From: Bacillota bacterium
GTDB taxonomy: Bacteria; Bacillota; Clostridia; Christensenellales; SZUA-584
Length of the DNA: 64,000 nt
Reading direction: 5' to 3'
Assembly (NCBI GenBank): GCA_023406895.1
Contig: JAEXTV010000023.1
Span: 140,751-204,750, forward strand
The notes under the pieces are model-generated. The model worked only from the letters and a program-made list of their open reading frames with translations. It searched no databases and was not told the DNA's origin. Made by a program: the position numbers and the translations under genes. Within the stretch, counting starts at the first letter, position 1; each line of letters opens with the position of its first letter. Shown here in pieces: positions 43,399 to 51,582 of this stretch.

Positions 43399-43607
43399 GC
43401 TGATATTCAGTCATTCCCACCGGTACTTTGATCCAAACTTTAGGTCCATCCCATCAGATAGTCATTAGACTACCGCGAAGGGATTGAACGAGAGGCTCTT
43501 TAGGCAGTATCGACAGCCTGTCAACCTAAAGCGTCAGTAGTTGGCAGAACCGTGGTTTATTTGGTTCTGTCCGCTTTCGCTCCTAAAACTCACACAAAAA
43601 TGTATAT

Positions 43608-43638
43608 AAAAAAGGAAGCGCATGTTGGAGACGCTTCC
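43608..43638 (-). terminator. Terminator after the acyl-CoA synthetase-like gene
   Basis: GGAAGCG (43614-43620) and CGCTTCC (43632-43638) form a seven-base-pair stem with an eleven-base loop; on the minus strand TTTTTT follows (plus-strand A run 43608-43613). Confidence 0.8.
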
Positions 43639-43690
43639 TTAGTTGTTCAAACAACCGCTATGCGGGCCGCTGTCGGCTCGCTTGATTTAA

Positions 43691-45427
43691 TTAATCCGCG
43701 CCTTCAAGCGCGAGATCTTCGGCTGTGATGTGGGATTTTTCGAGCGCGCTGTACTCCACCTTGCCCACAAGCGTGGTCGGCAGCTTGTCGCGGAACTCAA
43801 TCGCGCGCGGCACGCTCCATTTAATCAGATGCTTGTGGCAGTGCTTTAACAGTGCCTTTTTTGTTTCGTCCGTCGCATGCGACGGGTCCTCAAGCACAAT
43901 GTATGCTTTTACGCTCGTCATCTGGTAATCGTCCGGTACACCCACCACACAGGCCCGGAATACGAGATCGTGCGCCTCGAGTATCTGCTCCACCTGCATG
44001 GGATAAACATTGACACCCGAAACCTTAAGCATACGTTTCTCACGGCTCTTGAAATAAAGATACCCGTCTTCATCCATGCAGCCGATATCGCCCGTATACA
44101 GCCACCGAATGCCGTTTTCGTCCGTACGGATGGTTTTCGCCGTCTCTTCGGGATGGTGCAGGTATTCAAGCATCAGCGTGGGACCCGCCAGCGCGATTTC
44201 TCCGTTCTCACCGTACGGCACCTCTTCCTTGGTCTCCATATTCACAACCTTGGCAAGCATGCCCGGCATGGGAATGCCGATGGCCCCTCTGCGGTACAGG
44301 TTCGGCGGGGTTAGCACGCATCCCGTCACGGTTTCGGTGAGGCCGTACCCTTCCGCAAGCTCCACCTTGCTGCCCTGAGCTTTTAGCCGTTCGTCAAAAC
44401 GCGCCTTGAGCTCGGGAGATAAACTGTCGCCGCCGCTGTAAATCGCTTTGAGGCGGTCGAAACGGACCTTGGAAAAATTCTTGTCGCGCAGCATGGCCTC
44501 AAACATCGTGGGCACGCCCGCGATGAACGTCGGCTGGTGTTTTCTCAAACTGTCGATATAAATCTTCGTGCCAAACTTAGGCTCAAGATACACCGTTCCG
44601 CCGTTGCAAATAATGGAATGGATGCAGATGCCGAGGCCGAATCCGTGAAAGACCGGCAATATGGCAATCACGCTGTCATCCTTAGTAAACTTGGCGAACG
44701 GCGCAATAATTGCCGACAGCGCGTTGAAATTATATGATGACAATAAAATCCCCTTGGGCATGTTGGTGGTGCCGCCCGAAAACAGCACAACCGCACCTTC
44801 TTTGGCTTCTATGCGCCGCTCATAGGTGCCCCTGTCTTGCTCGGATTTCTTTAAGAAATCCTTCCATAGGATGACTCTGCTGTCTTCGGGAATTTTGTTC
44901 TGCCCGCCTTTGATGATGTTGAACATCAGTTTTTTGGAGTGAGGCAGAAAGTCAGATATTTTTGTAACCAGCAGCTTTTGGTCGGGGCGGAGGATGTCTT
45001 TAAACCGATCGTAAAACATATCCACCGTGACGCACCAGACGCTGTCCGTCTCCTTGATGTATTGCGCAAGCTCATTGGAGGAATACAGCGGATGCGTCAT
45101 CGCCACGCGCGCGCCGATTTTATTAAGCGCATAAAAAATGATGAGTGCGTTGGGTATGTTGGGCATCGACTGCAGCACACAGTCTCCCGGTTTTATGCCA
45201 TACGCAGTAAAAGAAGCGGCACATCGGTCAATCATTGAGAGCAGCTTTCCGAAAGGGATTTGCGCCCCCATGTAATCGATGGCGGTTTTATCGGGATATT
45301 TGAGTGCGGTATCACGCAGCAGCTCGTACATCGTGACATCGGGGACTTGTGTAAACTCAGGAATATCTCCGTATAACTTAAGCCAGGGCTTCTTCACTTT
45401 GTTTCCTTTATATATACCGTTTTCCAT
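43691..45427 (-). CDS. AMP-forming acyl-CoA synthetase/ligase-family enzyme
   Basis: A 578-residue adenylate-forming enzyme. Core motifs are VVLFSGGTTNMPKGILLSS (P-loop, A3), AEGYGLTETVTGC (A5), WLYTGDIGCMDEDGYLYFKSREKRMLKVSGVNVYP (A7-A8) and the C-terminal TTLVGKVEYSALEK with the catalytic lysine region (A10). It probably activates a fatty or aromatic acid with ATP for transfer to CoA. ATG 45427 follows GAGGT. It starts 14 bases after the E2-like gene on the same strand, so they form a pair. The acid substrate is unknown. Confidence 0.9.
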   Translation of the reverse strand: MENGIYKGNKVKKPWLKLYGDIPEFTQVPDVTMYELLRDTALKYPDKTAIDYMGAQIPFGKLLSMIDRCAASFTAYGIKPGDCVLQSMPNIPNALIIFYALNKIGARVAMTHPLYSSNELAQYIKETDSVWCVTVDMFYDRFKDILRPDQKLLVTKISDFLPHSKKLMFNIIKGGQNKIPEDSRVILWKDFLKKSEQDRGTYERRIEAKEGAVVLFSGGTTNMPKGILLSSYNFNALSAIIAPFAKFTKDDSVIAILPVFHGFGLGICIHSIICNGGTVYLEPKFGTKIYIDSLRKHQPTFIAGVPTMFEAMLRDKNFSKVRFDRLKAIYSGGDSLSPELKARFDERLKAQGSKVELAEGYGLTETVTGCVLTPPNLYRRGAIGIPMPGMLAKVVNMETKEEVPYGENGEIALAGPTLMLEYLHHPEETAKTIRTDENGIRWLYTGDIGCMDEDGYLYFKSREKRMLKVSGVNVYPMQVEQILEAHDLVFRACVVGVPDDYQMTSVKAYIVLEDPSHATDETKKALLKHCHKHLIKWSVPRAIEFRDKLPTTLVGKVEYSALEKSHITAEDLALEGAD

Positions 45428-45441
45428 TGCGCTCACCTCAC

Positions 45442-46263
45442 TTATAAGCTTTCGATGGACTGTGGATTTTTGAGGTAGCTTTCCATCAGCTCAAGCGAGC
45501 GCGCAAAGTAAAACCCATCCGCGATCCTCTCATCCAGCGTCACTTTTACCTCAACCATTTTTCTTGCCACGATTGTCCCGTCCTCCAGCGCCACGGGCTT
45601 GTACCCAATTTTGCCGATTGCGATAAACACAGAGCAGTTGCCCCATTCGAACAGGTGGTGGAACGGCGCTTCGATGCCGATGCTCCCAAGATTGGCAATA
45701 TAAACGCTGCAGCGCAGCGGATCCACATCCGCAAACATTTTGGGCATGTTAAAGTAAAAATCGAGCCAGCGCAACAGCGCAAACAGCGCGCGGAGCATAA
45801 AGCGCGGCAGCTTCATCAGCGTCTCGATCACTTTGTCATCGTCCTTTTTCGTGTCGTCGGATTTGGCAGTTTTAATGTCCTTTTGCAGCTTGCCGATCAC
45901 ATCCTGAAAGGTGGTGCTTTCGTTGAATGTCAGCGCCACGTTTGTCTCTTCACCTTCATCGGAGGCCGATTTTTTGGCGATGAAAGACAGCTTGATATCG
46001 TTGCGCTGATAGAGTTTTCGTCCCGATACGAACCGGTTCAAATGCGGGCGTTCCTTGAGGAGCTTAACAACGGAGGCAACGAACATTTGAAAAAACTTGA
46101 TCTCAATGCCTTCGGATTGCTTTTTATCGATGTAAGCGAGCAGGTTTTCCACGTCAAGCGACGTGTTAAAATAAACGAGTGATTCCGTCCTTGTGCGCAT
46201 CATATAAGGGAACATTGCATTTAACGCATGCACCTTGACAACGCGCCCGTCTCTTTTCGCCAT
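45442..46263 (-). CDS. Stand-alone E2-type acyltransferase domain, catalytic His replaced
   Basis: A 273-residue protein resembling the catalytic domain of 2-oxoacid dehydrogenase E2 (dihydrolipoamide acyltransferase, CAT-like trimer fold). It lacks lipoyl and subunit-binding domains. Recognisable pieces are SLVYFNTSLDVENLLAYIDKK, FFQMFVASVVKLLKERPHLNRFVSGRKLYQRNDIKLSFIAKK, VYIANLGSIGIEAPFHHLFEWGNCSVFIAIGKIG and the C-terminal motif DERIADGFYFARSLE. Active E2 enzymes have HRxxDG there; Glu replaces His. It may bind rather than transfer an acyl group, in partnership with the adjacent acyl-CoA synthetase-like protein. ATG follows AAGAGGT. Confidence 0.85.
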   Translation of the reverse strand: MAKRDGRVVKVHALNAMFPYMMRTRTESLVYFNTSLDVENLLAYIDKKQSEGIEIKFFQMFVASVVKLLKERPHLNRFVSGRKLYQRNDIKLSFIAKKSASDEGEETNVALTFNESTTFQDVIGKLQKDIKTAKSDDTKKDDDKVIETLMKLPRFMLRALFALLRWLDFYFNMPKMFADVDPLRCSVYIANLGSIGIEAPFHHLFEWGNCSVFIAIGKIGYKPVALEDGTIVARKMVEVKVTLDERIADGFYFARSLELMESYLKNPQSIESL

Positions 46264-46448
46264 ATTTTTACCTCTTAATATGAAAATTATGATGACATGC
46301 CTTTAATATAGCGTAAGTGATATTAATATGCAATAAGCGTCATATAACTTCAAGGTATTCCAAAAAATGCGCAAGAAACTCTGACAGTGTCAGCGCCCAG
46401 AATGTCATAAAAAACCCTCTGGCGTGGCCTGACAGACAGCAGAAATCT

Positions 46449-46514
46449 TCCCTCTGAACCTTATGGCGAAAGCCCCCAATCCACTCCTATAGGGTAGTGG
46501 TCAGAGGGGGCCGC
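46449..46514. repeat. Dispersed palindromic repeat, inverted copy
   Basis: The gap 46264-46791 has no convincing gene. The reverse complement of this segment reads CGGCCCCCTCTGACCACTAC, a short AT-rich joint, then GTGGATTGGGGGCTTTCG, almost matching 25238-25280. It is the same repeat in opposite orientation. A small palindrome CTGACAGTGTCAG is nearby at 46381-46393. Confidence 0.75.
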
Positions 46515-46536
46515 GATAATGGGATTTTTCGACACA

Positions 46537-46560
46537 GTTCTGACATCGTCAGAACCTTTT
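46537..46560 (+). terminator. Stem-loop with short T tract in intergenic region
   Basis: GTTCTGAC (46537-46544) and GTCAGAAC (46548-46555) form an eight-base-pair stem with a three-base loop followed by CTTTT. No plus-strand gene lies upstream, so it may instead belong to the neighbouring repeat or be the end of minus-strand read-through; as a terminator it is weak. Confidence 0.35.
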
Positions 46561-46791
46561 ACATTCTTATTGGTCGTAAAAATTTTTGGCAGCGCTATCC
46601 CTTTGTTTTTGGCGGGGGCCTGCATATGTGTTCTCAAAGAAAAATATGATCTTGCTCAATACTGATACCATTACAGTGAAGGGGAGCACGATCCAATCAA
46701 TAAACATCAGGCGTGATATCACTCAGCGCTTCGAAATACTTACCGACGGCGAACTGACTTACTATGGGGATATGATGAACAACGCGCCTTC

Positions 46792-47709
46792 TTATCGGGC
46801 CTTTTCCAGCAGGGCCTGCGTCGCGTCACAAATATCCGCCACATGCGTTTGATACATAAAGTGCGTGCTGTTCACGGTTCTGGTTTCCACCTGCCCGCCC
46901 AACCTGGCCAAATGCTTTGCCTGGTAATCTTCGCCGGTTCTTTTCTTTGTCTGTGCGGATATCAACTTCAAAACCGGTATATCCTGCGGAAACGGAATGC
47001 CATCAAGTTCGTTGATGTTGTCAATGAGCCGCAGCGACTGGTCTATGACCGTGTTATTCAGGACATGCCCCGCAAACGCTTTATAATCGCTGATCTCTTT
47101 ACCGGTATATCCGTTTGCGGCTTTCTGCATGGAAGGCATCAACCGTGTCAGCCCGCAGGCCTGCTGCAGCTTCCCAATTTGATAGATGAACCGTGGCGGA
47201 TTCTTCGCTTTGACCTTTGCCGTGGAGGTCGTATCAATCATGATGACCGCTGAGACTTCCTGCGGGTATTTGGCAGTATAGTATTCCGAATACACACCGG
47301 ATATCGAGTGCGGCATCAGCACATACGGCGGCTTTAATCCGGCAGCCGACAACGCGGCACGAATTTCTTCCGTATAGTTTTCGCTGGTTCGCGGCAAATC
47401 CGTTTGTTCGCTGAAACCGACGCCGAAATATTCGATGCATACCACCGTGTACTCTTTGGCCAGCGCGCGCATCAAAGGGCCAAAGTCGGCGCTCGGCAAA
47501 GCCACGCCAAACCCCGGCAGCAGCACAACGGTTTTCGCGCCGCTGCCCATCGCATACACATGCATACTGGCCCCGTTCACCTCAACCATACGGCCGTATG
47601 GCGAAATGTCCTCAAGCTCATGCGAAAAAAACATTTTATTAACTGCAAACCCGATGAGATTTAAACATACAATGGCTCCTATGATAATGGCGAAAACGAT
47701 CATGTTCAT
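46792..47709 (-). CDS. Alpha/beta hydrolase with N-terminal membrane anchor
   Basis: A 305-residue protein. The N-terminal helix MIVFAIIIGAIVCLNLIGFAV is a signal anchor. The hydrolase core has AKTVVLLPGFGVALPSADFGPL (oxyanion region), YFGVGFSEQ, the nucleophile elbow in VLMPHSISGVYSEYYTAKYP, IMIDTT, and a C-terminal HFMYQTH histidine. The nucleophile motif is SIS instead of the common GxSxG, so activity is probable but atypical. It lies downstream of an FMN-binding protein and a membrane LuxR regulator on the same strand. Substrate unknown. Confidence 0.85.
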   Translation of the reverse strand: MNMIVFAIIIGAIVCLNLIGFAVNKMFFSHELEDISPYGRMVEVNGASMHVYAMGSGAKTVVLLPGFGVALPSADFGPLMRALAKEYTVVCIEYFGVGFSEQTDLPRTSENYTEEIRAALSAAGLKPPYVLMPHSISGVYSEYYTAKYPQEVSAVIMIDTTSTAKVKAKNPPRFIYQIGKLQQACGLTRLMPSMQKAANGYTGKEISDYKAFAGHVLNNTVIDQSLRLIDNINELDGIPFPQDIPVLKLISAQTKKRTGEDYQAKHLARLGGQVETRTVNSTHFMYQTHVADICDATQALLEKAR

Positions 47710-47918
47710 ACCCTCTTTTCTTGTTTATAGGGCAAGTATAGTTTTTAAGAGGGTCATATGATAAGTGACTGCAGTCATGATTATGGTCATGACGTAATGC
47801 CGGATGACACAACCCGGATCTTAGCCGATACCGCTGAAGCGAAGAAAAAAACAGCACCTTGCAAGCCGGTTCGTTCACCCTGCATGATGCTGCGCCTGCT
47901 CATTGAGGCAGTGTATTG

Positions 47919-48314
47919 TCAGTTCGTACCGGAAAGGGCATTTTCAACGGCTTTCATGATGGCCTTGCTCGATGTCGTGGCACCGGATACCACATCCACG
48001 TTGATGCGCTGTTCGTCAATGATGGCGGCAGTCACACCTTCGGCTGATTTCGCATATTCGCCCGTCCCGCCGCTGATGATTTCCACACCGGTGATCTGAT
48101 GGCCCATAATCTGCACGTCAACCTGATAATTGGTTTTGCCGTAAGTGTAATCTCCGTGATATATCCCGTCCTCTAAACGCATAAGATCCACATTGTTGAT
48201 CTCCATCGTTCTTACTTGTTCATACTGACTATTCGGTAAAATCACCAAAAACAGCAAAATGGCAAGCAATGCGGCAATTCCGACACACACGGAAAGTATG
48301 ATGATTTTTTTCAT
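47919..48314 (-). CDS. Small membrane-anchored FMN-binding domain protein
   Basis: A 131-residue protein: an N-terminal helix (MKKIIILSVCVGIAALLAILLFLVIL) and an extracytoplasmic FMN_bind domain with DGIYHGDYTYGKTNYQVDVQIMGHQITGVEII and the terminal VDVVSGATTSSKAIMKAVENAL. The SGATTSS part is where flavin transferase ApbE attaches FMN in related proteins. It could take part in extracellular electron transfer or a small redox system. No ApbE is in the window. ATG follows GGAGG. It stands between the LuxR-type regulator and the hydrolase. Confidence 0.88.
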   Translation of the reverse strand: MKKIIILSVCVGIAALLAILLFLVILPNSQYEQVRTMEINNVDLMRLEDGIYHGDYTYGKTNYQVDVQIMGHQITGVEIISGGTGEYAKSAEGVTAAIIDEQRINVDVVSGATTSSKAIMKAVENALSGTN

Positions 48315-48435
48315 GGGGTATCCTCCAAAACTTTTATTTTGAGAGCAATCATACTCCTACCGAAACATCTCATCAATCAAGATATTGGATGATTTATGCG
48401 TGAATCATCTCATCCTTTTGTATGATTTTTTATAT

Positions 48436-49356
48436 TTATGATTTATTGTTGTGTTTTTTGACGGCGTTCAGCAATTCTATCTTATTTTGAACGCCGATTT
48501 TCTTATAGATATTGGCAACGTGCGTTTTGACTGTCGGCAAGGAAATGGAAAGCTTTTCTCCAATCTGGCGATAGGTTGCTCCCGTCAGAAGACAATCGAT
48601 GATCTCTTTCTCACGGTTTGTGATGCGGTAAGCGTCCGGCATTTGATCGGTGGAAAAGGTATTGGCCGGCTGATACGTATGACTGATGAGTTTATTGAAG
48701 CCCCTGACGATATTGTAAAGACTCATTGCGCTGAAGACAGTATAAAAAATGAATACGGATAACAGGCCGAACGTAAACGCCTCACCGAAAAAATTAATTC
48801 TTTCTATGAAGATATCCGCAAACAGAATGGGGAACAAAACCAAAGTGACAATAGCGAGATTTCTTATACCGCTGCGGATCATACTTGTTATTATTCGATG
48901 ATTATGAACCAGCAGTGTCACCGTATTATAGAGGATATTGATAAACAACAGCACGCTCGCCATCCATAATACAAACTGCACATCTATGAAGCTGTAAATA
49001 ACCGCTGCGACGACCGGAACTAGTGAATATCCAGCTAGGCCTCTTAAAAAGGCCGCAGACATCTCTCTTTCCAGCAGCATCCGAACGAGCCGGGTAAAGG
49101 AATAGATGAGCAGCGAACATCCCACTGCCGATACGAACCTCATTATGGTGGTTAACACAACGCTTTCATCGACATTGGTGAACACATACGCGGTGATCAT
49201 CTGCTCGATGAGTATCAGCGTCAGTGATACAGCGAACAGCAGAAAATGCTTAAGGACGCTGTTTCGGTTTTTCAGCCATAGGAAGAAAACAATAAGAATC
49301 ACCGAAAAGCCCAGGGTAAATGACAGAATGTAAAAAAGGACAATGAGATGCTCCAT
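48436..49356 (-). CDS. Membrane-bound LuxR-type regulator
   Basis: A 306-residue protein with about seven helices in the first 225 residues (for example LIVLFYILSFTLGFSVILIVFFLWL, HFLLFAVSLTLILIEQMITAYVF and FTFGLLSVFIFYTVFSAMSL) followed by a LuxR helix-turn-helix near the C-terminus: ITNREKEIIDCLLTGATYRQIGEKLSISLPTVKTHVANIYKKIGVQNKIELLNAV. The DNA-binding part is therefore tethered to the membrane, a form seen in several Clostridia. It probably controls the adjacent FMN-binding and hydrolase genes, but no operator could be named. Confidence 0.85.
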   Translation of the reverse strand: MEHLIVLFYILSFTLGFSVILIVFFLWLKNRNSVLKHFLLFAVSLTLILIEQMITAYVFTNVDESVVLTTIMRFVSAVGCSLLIYSFTRLVRMLLEREMSAAFLRGLAGYSLVPVVAAVIYSFIDVQFVLWMASVLLFINILYNTVTLLVHNHRIITSMIRSGIRNLAIVTLVLFPILFADIFIERINFFGEAFTFGLLSVFIFYTVFSAMSLYNIVRGFNKLISHTYQPANTFSTDQMPDAYRITNREKEIIDCLLTGATYRQIGEKLSISLPTVKTHVANIYKKIGVQNKIELLNAVKKHNNKS

Positions 49357-49391
49357 AAAAACCTTTCAAGAACGTTTTCACCAATTGTCTA

Positions 49392-49601
49392 TCAGAATGA
49401 TAATTGATTAACGGCTATTTGACAACTAACATGAGACGGGTTTACAATCGCGGCACATAGAAAGCACCCTGCGGGGATATGCACAACCGCCTTCACGCCC
49501 TTAAACGCCTTATAAAGTTCTGCATCGGCGTATCCGACGACGGATTCAGCTTGCCTTGCACTTGCTTGCCAAGATGATCGACCACGACCATTCGCAGTCA
49601 T
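49392..49601 (-). pseudogene. Possible fragment of an NAD-dependent epimerase/reductase-like gene
   Basis: A short frame contains SVVGYADAELYKAFKGVKAVVHIPAG, which resembles the (D)-A-x-x-x-A-F-K-G-V-x-A-V-V-H-x-A segment of extended short-chain dehydrogenases. No glycine-rich cofactor motif precedes it and no continuation follows, so it is probably a remnant. The resemblance is short and could be chance. Confidence 0.3.
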
Positions 49602-49627
49602 CGTATCTTAACTGACGCCGCTAGGTT

Positions 49628-49940
49628 TCATCCCAACCAGTTCTGTTCCTCATCGTATGCGCTTACGTTGCCCCGGGCCAGCGGCATGAGACCGAATTTC
49701 ATAAGGCCGAGATGGGCCTTGAGTTCTTCTTTTTTCAGAGTCTCCGGCATCGCGTCAACCCCAGATCATATCGCCAAATGCGAGCTTTATTTTGATAGTA
49801 TCAACCGTCTAGCCCTTGCTGATGTGAACACATACAATGCCCATGTTCTCTGCCATATGCTCAGTTGTCAGTTCTTATGCTATCACGCTATGAAGCGTAC
49901 CACCGGTGGTTTCACGATTGCACTGGGCGGAGGCTATAGA
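49628..49940 (-). pseudogene. Decayed coding sequence of unknown origin
   Basis: Read from 49940 downward, one frame gives ETTGGTLHSVIA, stop, ELTTEHMAENMGIVCVHISK, G, stop, TVDTIKIKLAFGDMIWG, stop. A frame change then allows MPETLKKEELKAHLGL through SAYDEEQNWLG with a stop at 49628-49630 (40 residues from ATG 49750, no clear ribosome site). Protein-like composition broken by stops and a frame change suggests a degraded gene. The parent family is not recognised. Confidence 0.35.
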
Positions 49941-49951
49941 AGAACACAATC

Positions 49952-50563
49952 CTAAACCGACACACCGGACAACAAATACAAATCATCGGTATCAATACAG
50001 CTGTCGATTTTAAAATACGGTTCGAACCAGCGGCGCTCTTCACTCGCGGGCATCAAAGGCACGCTGTACAAACACACCCCGCGCGCCTCATGCATGGCAT
50101 TCAGGCTGTCCCGCCCTTTGTTGTGCGCCAAAACAAACCGGCCGCCATCTGCCAGCAGATCTCTGGTCTTTTGAGCAAAACGTTCTTTATTAAAAAAATG
50201 AGGATAGGCATTGTATATGATAATACGGTCGAACGCGCCCGCTTCCAGCTGATAATAATCCGCCGTCACAATTCTCAGGCGCTTGTCTCTGTATTTTTTG
50301 CGGGCCTCATCCGTCATTTTTTCGGATAAATCAATACCCATCAACAAAGACGGGTCGTGCGAGAGCAGCCATGGAAACAGGATTCCCGTCCCGCAGGCCA
50401 CATCGAGCACCCTTTGCCCCGCATGCAGGTCACACGCGCGCATAATTCGGCGCAGCTTGCCCGGTTCGTGATGCGACCGGGCATCCCAGTGGCCGGCCTG
50501 ACCGTCGAAGTAAGCTTTTACGTCATGCGGCTCCGTATTTGCCGCGTTGAAAATTGAGGCCAT
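49952..50563 (-). CDS. Class I SAM-dependent methyltransferase
   Basis: A 203-residue methyltransferase with motif I VLDVACGTGILFPWL (about 53-67), LLMGIDLSEKMTDEARKKY, and the post-motif region DRIIIYNAYPHF. The fold is of the UbiE/Methyltransf_11 group acting on small molecules. It follows hypE by 41 bases on the same strand and has a GGAGAG site, so it may ride on the hydrogenase transcript, but a role in hydrogenase maturation is not known for such enzymes. Confidence 0.88.
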   Translation of the reverse strand: MASIFNAANTEPHDVKAYFDGQAGHWDARSHHEPGKLRRIMRACDLHAGQRVLDVACGTGILFPWLLSHDPSLLMGIDLSEKMTDEARKKYRDKRLRIVTADYYQLEAGAFDRIIIYNAYPHFFNKERFAQKTRDLLADGGRFVLAHNKGRDSLNAMHEARGVCLYSVPLMPASEERRWFEPYFKIDSCIDTDDLYLLSGVSV

Positions 50564-50604
50564 ATATCTCTCCAGTTGATTCTTTCTTCTGTCGTGTGAG
50601 GGCG

Positions 50605-51582
50605 CTAACAGATGCGTGGCAGACCTTCGCCCGCCAGCACGCCCAGCCTGCGCCGTCCGCCCAGCTTTGTCTCGAGCGTAACGCCTTTTCCTTCGGTAAC
50701 GCGCCCGATAACCGCCGCATGGCGTCCCTCCGGCGTGCTTCTCAGTGCGTCCAGCGCCTTAAGTGCATCCTCGCACTTCACAACTGCGGCGAACTTGCCC
50801 TCGTTGCCCATGTAGAGCGGATCGAGACCAAGTATCTCACAAAAAGCCGCCGTCTGCGCCGCAACGGGCAGCGCTGCTTCTTCGAGTATTGCGCCGGTGC
50901 CCGATGCCGCGCACAGTTCATTGATAATTGTTGCCAGTCCGCCGCGTGTCACATCGCGCATGGCCTTCACCGCTGCGCCGCTGTTCAGCAGCGCCTTGAC
51001 CGGTGCGCCAAGCGGTGCCGCGTCCGACGCGATGCCGTTCTCTATTTTCATCCGCGCGCTTAATATGCAGGCGTGGTGGTCTCCGAGATGTCCGGACACC
51101 AGTATCGCATCGCCCGGAGCACAGCGCGCCGCGCTGATATCGCGTCCATTCGGTATGATGCCGATCCCCGAAGTGTTGATATACAAGCCGCCGTGTCCTT
51201 CAATCACCTTGGTATCGCCCGCTACAATGGATACGCACGCTTCTTCAGCCGTGCGCGCCATGGACGCCGCCACCGTTTCCAGCGCGCCCAGCGGCAATCC
51301 TTCTTCAATGATAAACCCGGCGGAGAGATACCGCGGCTGCGCCCCCATCATCAACAGATCGTTCACCGTGCCGCACACCGCGAGCCGTCCGATGTCGCCG
51401 CCCTTGAAAAACAGTGGGGTGACCACAAAAGAATCGGTGGTAAACGCCGCTTTTCCGGTTAATTCGAGAACCGCCGCGTCCTCAAGCCGCCCCAGCGCAT
51501 CGCTGTGAAAGTGCATCAAAAACACAGACTTAACGAGTTCTTCCGTCTCTTTGCCACCGCTGCCATGTGCCATTCTGATCAT
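50605..51582 (-). CDS. hypE: Hydrogenase maturation protein HypE
   Basis: HypE dehydrates the carbamoyl group placed on its C-terminal cysteine by HypF, giving the cyanide ligand for the [NiFe] centre. The N-terminus MIRMAHGSGGKETEELV and the exact C-terminus GEGLPRIC with the acceptor cysteine are diagnostic. DVTRGGLATIINELC and AGDTKVIEGHGG are typical AIRS-fold motifs. Start 51582 overlaps the hypD stop codon (ATGA); the longer frame to 51687 is not needed. Last hyp gene of the block. Confidence 0.95.
   Translation of the reverse strand: MIRMAHGSGGKETEELVKSVFLMHFHSDALGRLEDAAVLELTGKAAFTTDSFVVTPLFFKGGDIGRLAVCGTVNDLLMMGAQPRYLSAGFIIEEGLPLGALETVAASMARTAEEACVSIVAGDTKVIEGHGGLYINTSGIGIIPNGRDISAARCAPGDAILVSGHLGDHHACILSARMKIENGIASDAAPLGAPVKALLNSGAAVKAMRDVTRGGLATIINELCAASGTGAILEEAALPVAAQTAAFCEILGLDPLYMGNEGKFAAVVKCEDALKALDALRSTPEGRHAAVIGRVTEGKGVTLETKLGGRRRLGVLAGEGLPRIC

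Noticed and set aside
46586..46849. 88-codon plus-strand frame (TVKGSTIQSINIRRDITQRFEILTDG region)
   Set aside because: Protein-like in part, but no ribosome site, no known family and it runs into the antisense of the hydrolase gene; possibly a remnant, not enough to annotate.
47765..47795. TGACTGCAGTCA palindrome and GTCATGA repeats before the hydrolase gene as another AgrA site
   Set aside because: The repeat period is 12 bases, not 21, and context differs from the agr site.
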